Source: Bacteroidota bacterium (GTDB lineage: Bacteria > Bacteroidota > Bacteroidia > Chitinophagales > Chitinophagaceae). From it: a stretch of 38,681 nucleotides of DNA. The DNA is taken from positions 1 to 38,681 of the forward strand of contig CANJRV010000021.1 of the NCBI GenBank assembly GCA_947476825.1, in the 5' to 3' direction. Below are positions 34,901 to 38,681 of this stretch, piece after piece (position 1 is the stretch's first letter; the number at the start of each line of letters is the position of its first letter). Under the pieces are notes generated by a model, which had not been told where the DNA came from, did no database searches, and saw nothing but the letters and a program-made list of their open reading frames with translations. A program made the translations under genes and the position numbers.

Positions 34901-37900
34901 ATGCCTATTAAATTTTTAAAAGTTTTTAGTATCTTTTTTTTCGGTTTTATTACGCTATTACAAGCGCAATCGAAGCGTAATTTGGTAGTGCCACCAAAGT
35001 TGATTACAGAGCAATCGGAATGGGTGGATAGTGTTTATGCTTCATTAAATATGGAGCAGCGAATTGGACAATTGTTCATGGTTGCTGCGTATTCCGGTGG
35101 TGAAAATTATAATCTGCCTTTAATTCAAAAGTTAATCAAAGAAAATAGTATTGGTGGATTGATATATATGCAAGGTACTCCAACAGCACAGGCAGAACAA
35201 ACCAATGAAAATCAAGCCATATCAAGGGTTCCTTTGCTAATTGGAATGGATGCAGAATGGGGATTAGGAATGAGACTTACTGGAATAAGAGATATGCCGC
35301 GACAATTGATGTTAGGTGCAATGCATGATAGTATACTCATTTATAAAATGGCTAGTGCAATTGCCGATCAATGTCGACGCATGGGAGTACATGTTGATTT
35401 TGCACCTGTAGTGGATATCAATAATAATCCAAATAATCCTGTAATCAATTTTAGATCTTTTGGGGAAAATAAAAATAAAGTTGCAAATTTTGGTATACAA
35501 TATATGAGAGGTCTTCAAGACAATGGAGTGATTGCTTGTGCTAAGCATTTTCCTGGTCATGGAGACACGGACGTAGATTCTCATAAAGATTTACCCGAAA
35601 TTAAAAAGACATTAGCAGAATTAGAAAATATGGAACTTTATCCCTTTCAAAAATTGGTTGACAATGGGGTACAAGCTATGATGATTGCTCATTTGCAAAT
35701 ACCATCTCTAGAAAGTACGGCACATACACCAACTACCTTATCCGATAAAGTGATAGGTAATTTGTTAAAAGGTAAAATGAAATTTAACGGACTCATATTT
35801 ACAGATGCACTAAATATGCAGGGCATTGCTAAATATTATGAGCCTGGCGAAATAGATTTGAAAGCATTTAAAGCAGGCAATGATATTTTGTTATTTTCAC
35901 AAGACGTCCCAACAGGAATCAACAAAATAAAAGATGCGATTCTCACAGATTGCATATTAGAAGAGCGATTAGAAGAAAGTGTTCGTAAAATATTGAATGC
36001 TAAATTTTCTGTAGGCTTAAATAAATTTAAAAACATAAATACCATTTCTATTGATGAGGATTTGAATCAATATATTTCCTCCCTTCGTAAACAAATTGCG
36101 GAAGCATCCATTACACTACTTCATGATCCTTATAATTGTTTAGATAAAATAAAGCGAAATGGAGAGAAAGGGATTGCCTATGTTGGTATCGGTTCAACTA
36201 GTGAGAATGCATTTAGTACAGGGCTTAAAAATGCAGGAATAAAAGACATACACTTTGCACCTGTAGACAATGTGAAATTAATGAAAAACTACGCCAAGCA
36301 TTATAAGAAAAATGATGTGGTGATAGTAGGGATTCATAAAATGACTGGTTATCCTACTACCAATTTTGGATTAAGTAAAAATGAAATTGACCTAATTCAG
36401 GATTTGGTCGAAAATAGAAATGCAATCATTGTTGTTTTTGGAAATCCCTATGCTGTAAAGAATTTCTGTGATGCCGATGGTTTATTAGTATGTTATGATG
36501 AAAGTGAAGAAACGCAAGTGGCCGCAGCCAAAATAGTAACAGGTTTACTAAAACCAAAAGGTAAATTACCTGTAAGTGTATGTACGCAATATAAAGCGGG
36601 TGATGGGCTTATATCTCTTACAACTGTCTTAGGGGAAGTAATTGATTCAACTAAATTTAGTAAGCAAAATAAAGATATTGAATCGAGTACTTTTATTCCA
36701 AAATCATTACAAGAAAAAGATATGCCTCTTGAATGTTGTGTGAGTCCGAATGCATTGGGGATTAATATTAAGGATTTAGATAAGTTAGATGACCTACTAC
36801 AAAATGGAGTGGATAATGGCGCCTTTCCGGGGTGTCGTGTATTGGTTGCGAAACAAGGAAAAGTATTTTATGATAAAGCATTTGGATACCTTACACAAGA
36901 TAAACGAAATATGGTGGATATAAACACCATTTATGATATTGCATCTTGCACCAAGGTTGCAGCAACTACAATGGCAATCATGCGACTTTATGAACAAGGC
37001 AAAATAGATTTAAATGCACCATTGGGAAGATATCTTCCTTTCACCAAGGGTAGTGATAAAGAATTTCTTAAAATAAAAGATTTATTAATGCATCAAGCTG
37101 GATTAAAAAGCTGGATTCCATTTTATAAAGAAACTTTAGATAGTAATCAAAATCCGCGAACTGCTATTTATTCCACCAATTTAAGAGGAAAATTTTCTAT
37201 TCCAGTTGCTAATAATTTATATATGAGAAGTGATTGGATTGACACCTTGTGGAAGCGAATATTATTGAGTCCACTAGAAAATGTAGGTAAATATGTGTAT
37301 AGTGATCTAGATTTTATTTTTTTACAAAAAGTAGTAGAATCCATTAGCCACAAACCTTTGAATGAGTATGTGTTTGAAGAATTTTATAAACCTTTAGGAA
37401 TGAATAACACTGCCTATCTTCCCAAACGAAATTTAATTGGAAAGGAAATAGCACCTAGCGAACGAGATGATTATTTTAGACACCAAGTCATACAAGGTGA
37501 TGTACATGATATGGCAGCAGCTATGTTTGGTGGTGTAAGTGGACATGCTGGACTTTTTTCAACACCAAATGATTTAGGAATATTATTTCAAATGTTATTG
37601 AATGGAGGAACCTATAACGGGAAACGTTATTTACAACAAGCAACCATTACTTTATTTACTTCAAAAAATTCTTTTATCAGTCGTAGAGGTTTAGGGTTTG
37701 ATAAACCAGAACCTAGCGCAGGTAAAGGAAGTCCATGCGCCGACAATGTCTCACTTAAAACATTTGGTCATCAAGGTTTTACTGGTACTTGTATTTGGGC
37801 GGATCCTGAAAATGATTTATTGTTCATATTTTTATCGAATAGAACTTATCCATCTGCGAGCAACAAATTGATAAATTCAATGAATATTCGGGAACGTGCA

Positions 37901-37951
37901 CAGGAATGTGTATACAAAGCTTTGGGTATAGCAAGCAGATATAGAAAATAA
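34901..37951 (+). CDS. GH3 beta-N-acetylhexosaminidase fused to a serine-hydrolase (beta-lactamase-like) domain
   Basis: A 1016-residue exported protein with a signal peptide 1-22 (ending LLQAQ). The N-terminal GH3 domain (about 40-380) has the NagZ-type signature KHFPGHGDTDVDSH (215-228), whose His acts in acid/base catalysis, and the nucleophile Asp302 in LIFTDALNMQG. A GH3 C-terminal-like sandwich follows (about 400-590). Residues about 635-1010 form a class C beta-lactamase/DD-peptidase-like domain: SCTK (Ser682, Lys685), YSD at 800-802 where YxN is usual, and HQGFTGT (957-963) in the KTG position. The joint design suggests periplasmic trimming of muropeptides, releasing GlcNAc and cutting peptides or esters. 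That reading is inference from domains. The same fusion is common in Bacteroidota, as I recall. It is a single-gene unit followed by tRNA-Val. Confidence 0.92.
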   Translation: MPIKFLKVFSIFFFGFITLLQAQSKRNLVVPPKLITEQSEWVDSVYASLNMEQRIGQLFMVAAYSGGENYNLPLIQKLIKENSIGGLIYMQGTPTAQAEQTNENQAISRVPLLIGMDAEWGLGMRLTGIRDMPRQLMLGAMHDSILIYKMASAIADQCRRMGVHVDFAPVVDINNNPNNPVINFRSFGENKNKVANFGIQYMRGLQDNGVIACAKHFPGHGDTDVDSHKDLPEIKKTLAELENMELYPFQKLVDNGVQAMMIAHLQIPSLESTAHTPTTLSDKVIGNLLKGKMKFNGLIFTDALNMQGIAKYYEPGEIDLKAFKAGNDILLFSQDVPTGINKIKDAILTDCILEERLEESVRKILNAKFSVGLNKFKNINTISIDEDLNQYISSLRKQIAEASITLLHDPYNCLDKIKRNGEKGIAYVGIGSTSENAFSTGLKNAGIKDIHFAPVDNVKLMKNYAKHYKKNDVVIVGIHKMTGYPTTNFGLSKNEIDLIQDLVENRNAIIVVFGNPYAVKNFCDADGLLVCYDESEETQVAAAKIVTGLLKPKGKLPVSVCTQYKAGDGLISLTTVLGEVIDSTKFSKQNKDIESSTFIPKSLQEKDMPLECCVSPNALGINIKDLDKLDDLLQNGVDNGAFPGCRVLVAKQGKVFYDKAFGYLTQDKRNMVDINTIYDIASCTKVAATTMAIMRLYEQGKIDLNAPLGRYLPFTKGSDKEFLKIKDLLMHQAGLKSWIPFYKETLDSNQNPRTAIYSTNLRGKFSIPVANNLYMRSDWIDTLWKRILLSPLENVGKYVYSDLDFIFLQKVVESISHKPLNEYVFEEFYKPLGMNNTAYLPKRNLIGKEIAPSERDDYFRHQVIQGDVHDMAAAMFGGVSGHAGLFSTPNDLGILFQMLLNGGTYNGKRYLQQATITLFTSKNSFISRRGLGFDKPEPSAGKGSPCADNVSLKTFGHQGFTGTCIWADPENDLLFIFLSNRTYPSASNKLINSMNIRERAQECVYKALGIASRYRK

Positions 37952-37958
37952 ATATAAA

Positions 37959-38032
37959 GGAAGGTTAGCTCAGTTGGTTAGAGCGCTTCGTTGACATCGA
38001 AGAGGTCGCTGGTTCGAATCCAGTACCATCCA
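37959..38032 (+). tRNA. tRNA-Val (anticodon GAC)
   Basis: A 74-nt cloverleaf. D stem GCTC/GAGC; anticodon stem CTTCG/CGAAG around the loop TTGACAT (anticodon GAC, read as valine); five-base variable loop AGGTC; T arm GCTGG-TTCGAAT-CCAGT; acceptor GGAAGGT/ACCATCC with discriminator A at 38032. The CCA end is not encoded (CAA follows). Position 4 (A) faces A at position 69, so the acceptor stem has one A-A mismatch; a T at position 4 would make it perfect. It starts 8 bp after the stop of the GH3 fusion gene. Confidence 0.93.
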
Positions 38033-38553
38033 CAAAAATCAGAGCGATAGAGCGATAGCGATAAAGCGTTGATTTTTACCTCGCTCTCACTCTGCTTCTC
38101 ACTCTGAAACAAACAATAGTTTGAAATTATTTCTGTACCATCCACAAAAATCAGAGCGATAGAGCGATAGCGATAAAGCGTTGATTTTTACCTCGCTCTC
38201 ACTCTGCTTCTCACTCTGAAACAAACAATAGTTTGAAATTATTTCTGTGACATCCACAAAAATCAGAGCGTAAGAGCGACAGCGATAAAGCGTTGATTTT
38301 TACCTCGCTCTCACTCTGCTTCTCACTCTGAAACAAACAATAGTTTGAAATTATTTCTGTACCATCCACAAAAATCAGAGCGTAAGAGCGACAGCGATAA
38401 AGCGTTGATTTTTACCTCGCTGTCACTCTGTTTCTCACTCTGAAAAATAATTAGTTCGAAATTGTTTCTGTAACCATCCACAAAAATCAGAGCGTAAGAG
38501 CGACAGCGATAAAGCGTTGATTTTTACCTCGCTGTCACTCTGTTTCTCACTCT
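38023..38553 (+). repeat. 112-bp tandem repeat array seeded by the tRNA-Val 3' end
   Basis: Unit starts at 38023, 38135, 38247, 38359 and 38470 give periods of 112, 112, 112 and 111 bp; the fifth unit is partial. Each begins with GTACCATCCACAAAAATC or a near copy, so each carries the last 10 nt of the tRNA gene. Each unit contains AAAAATCA facing TGATTTTT, and CAGAGCG-type arms facing CGCTCT...CTCTG, so each can fold into a long imperfect hairpin. Units 1 and 2 are near-identical and later units drift. No leader, Cas genes or distinct spacers are present, so it is not CRISPR. Confidence 0.92.
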
Positions 38554-38572
38554 AAGACCGTTGCAAGGTAAT

Positions 38573-38604
38573 TTTGTCTGAAAGTGTTGCTATCATTGAG
38601 TTTG
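38573..38604 (+). promoter_or_regulatory. Candidate promoter after the tandem array
   Basis: TTTG (38573-38576), a 20-bp spacer and TGAGTTTG (38597-38604) match TTTG / TAnnTTTG with one mismatch. The predicted start of transcription falls about 10-20 bp before the ATGs at 38621 and 38630. Confidence 0.4.
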
Positions 38605-38620
38605 GCGTGATTTTTGATAT

Positions 38621-38681
38621 ATGTTATATATGCAAAAGACATCTTCTCCACCTAGTTTTTCCGACTACGCTATTGAACACA
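38621..38681 (+). CDS. Possible start of a gene running off the window
   Basis: The ATG at 38621 (or 38630, same frame) opens a frame reading MLYMQKTSSPPSFSDYAIEH at the window edge with no stop. It lies just downstream of a promoter-like pair. Twenty codons are too few to identify a family, so it is listed only as a likely partial gene. Confidence 0.3.
   Translation, partial: MLYMQKTSSPPSFSDYAIEH

Noticed and set aside
38023-38553. CRISPR array.
   Set aside because: The repeated unit is 112 bp with no separate unique spacers, and no cas gene is present; it is a tandem repeat.

Overview
The window looks like chromosomal DNA of an AT-rich member of the Bacteroidota, most likely from the Chitinophagales or a related group. 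Four things point there: type IX secretion (T9SS) C-terminal sorting domains of types A and B, a parA-parB-DUF5683-dapB cluster, promoter matches of the TTTG / TAnnTTTG kind instead of E. coli-like boxes, and A-rich gene starts with no clear Shine-Dalgarno sequence. No T9SS machinery, phage, transposase or CRISPR array is visible. The taxon assignment is inferred from gene content only.

Layout. 1-1100: a 223-bp-period tandem repeat, then a small secreted protein whose 3' end has been remodelled by a 107-bp tandem duplication. 1326-6497 (minus): the antiporter-like membrane arm of complex I, nuoK-L-M-N, cut off from the rest of the nuo genes. 6765-8012 (plus): a plsC-type acyltransferase followed directly by a 5' fragment of priA, with a hairpin-bearing dispersed repeat just behind it. 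8262-10058: a secreted zinc metalloprotease with a T9SS tail. 10132-12660 (minus): a small CxxC membrane protein and an LTA-synthase-like sulfatase-fold membrane enzyme. 12787-15647 (minus): a lipoprotein, then an ECF sigma / membrane anti-sigma-like / outer-membrane barrel operon. 16159-17865: a T9SS type B protein and an orphan T9SS type A tail. 17940-23686: ligA, a large polytopic membrane protein and aspS. 23769-27854 (minus): DUF1801 protein, secreted PsbP/DcrB-like protein, dapB, DUF5683, parB, parA. 27959-29636 (minus): a second ECF sigma gene, overlapping a gene that joins an anti-sigma-like cytoplasmic region, one membrane helix and a periplasmic trypsin-like protease. 29829-31326 (plus): an Ala/Pro/Thr-rich lipoprotein and the rpsF-rpsR-rplI operon with a structured leader. 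31458-37951: a large GEVED-domain T9SS protein and a GH3 / serine-hydrolase fusion. 37959-38681: tRNA-Val(GAC), a 112-bp tandem array that repeats the tRNA 3' end, and perhaps the start of a further gene.

Most genes are housekeeping (respiration, replication and repair, translation, chromosome segregation, lysine/cell-wall synthesis) with secreted or envelope proteins between them. The least ordinary parts are (i) the sigma/anti-sigma-protease fusion pair at 28-29.6 kb, (ii) the tandem array that starts inside tRNA-Val, which has a diverged single copy 27 kb away, (iii) the priA fragment, and (iv) repeat-driven remodelling at the left end. I do not claim a proven new system. The sigma-protease pair and the tRNA-seeded repeat are the best candidates for follow-up.
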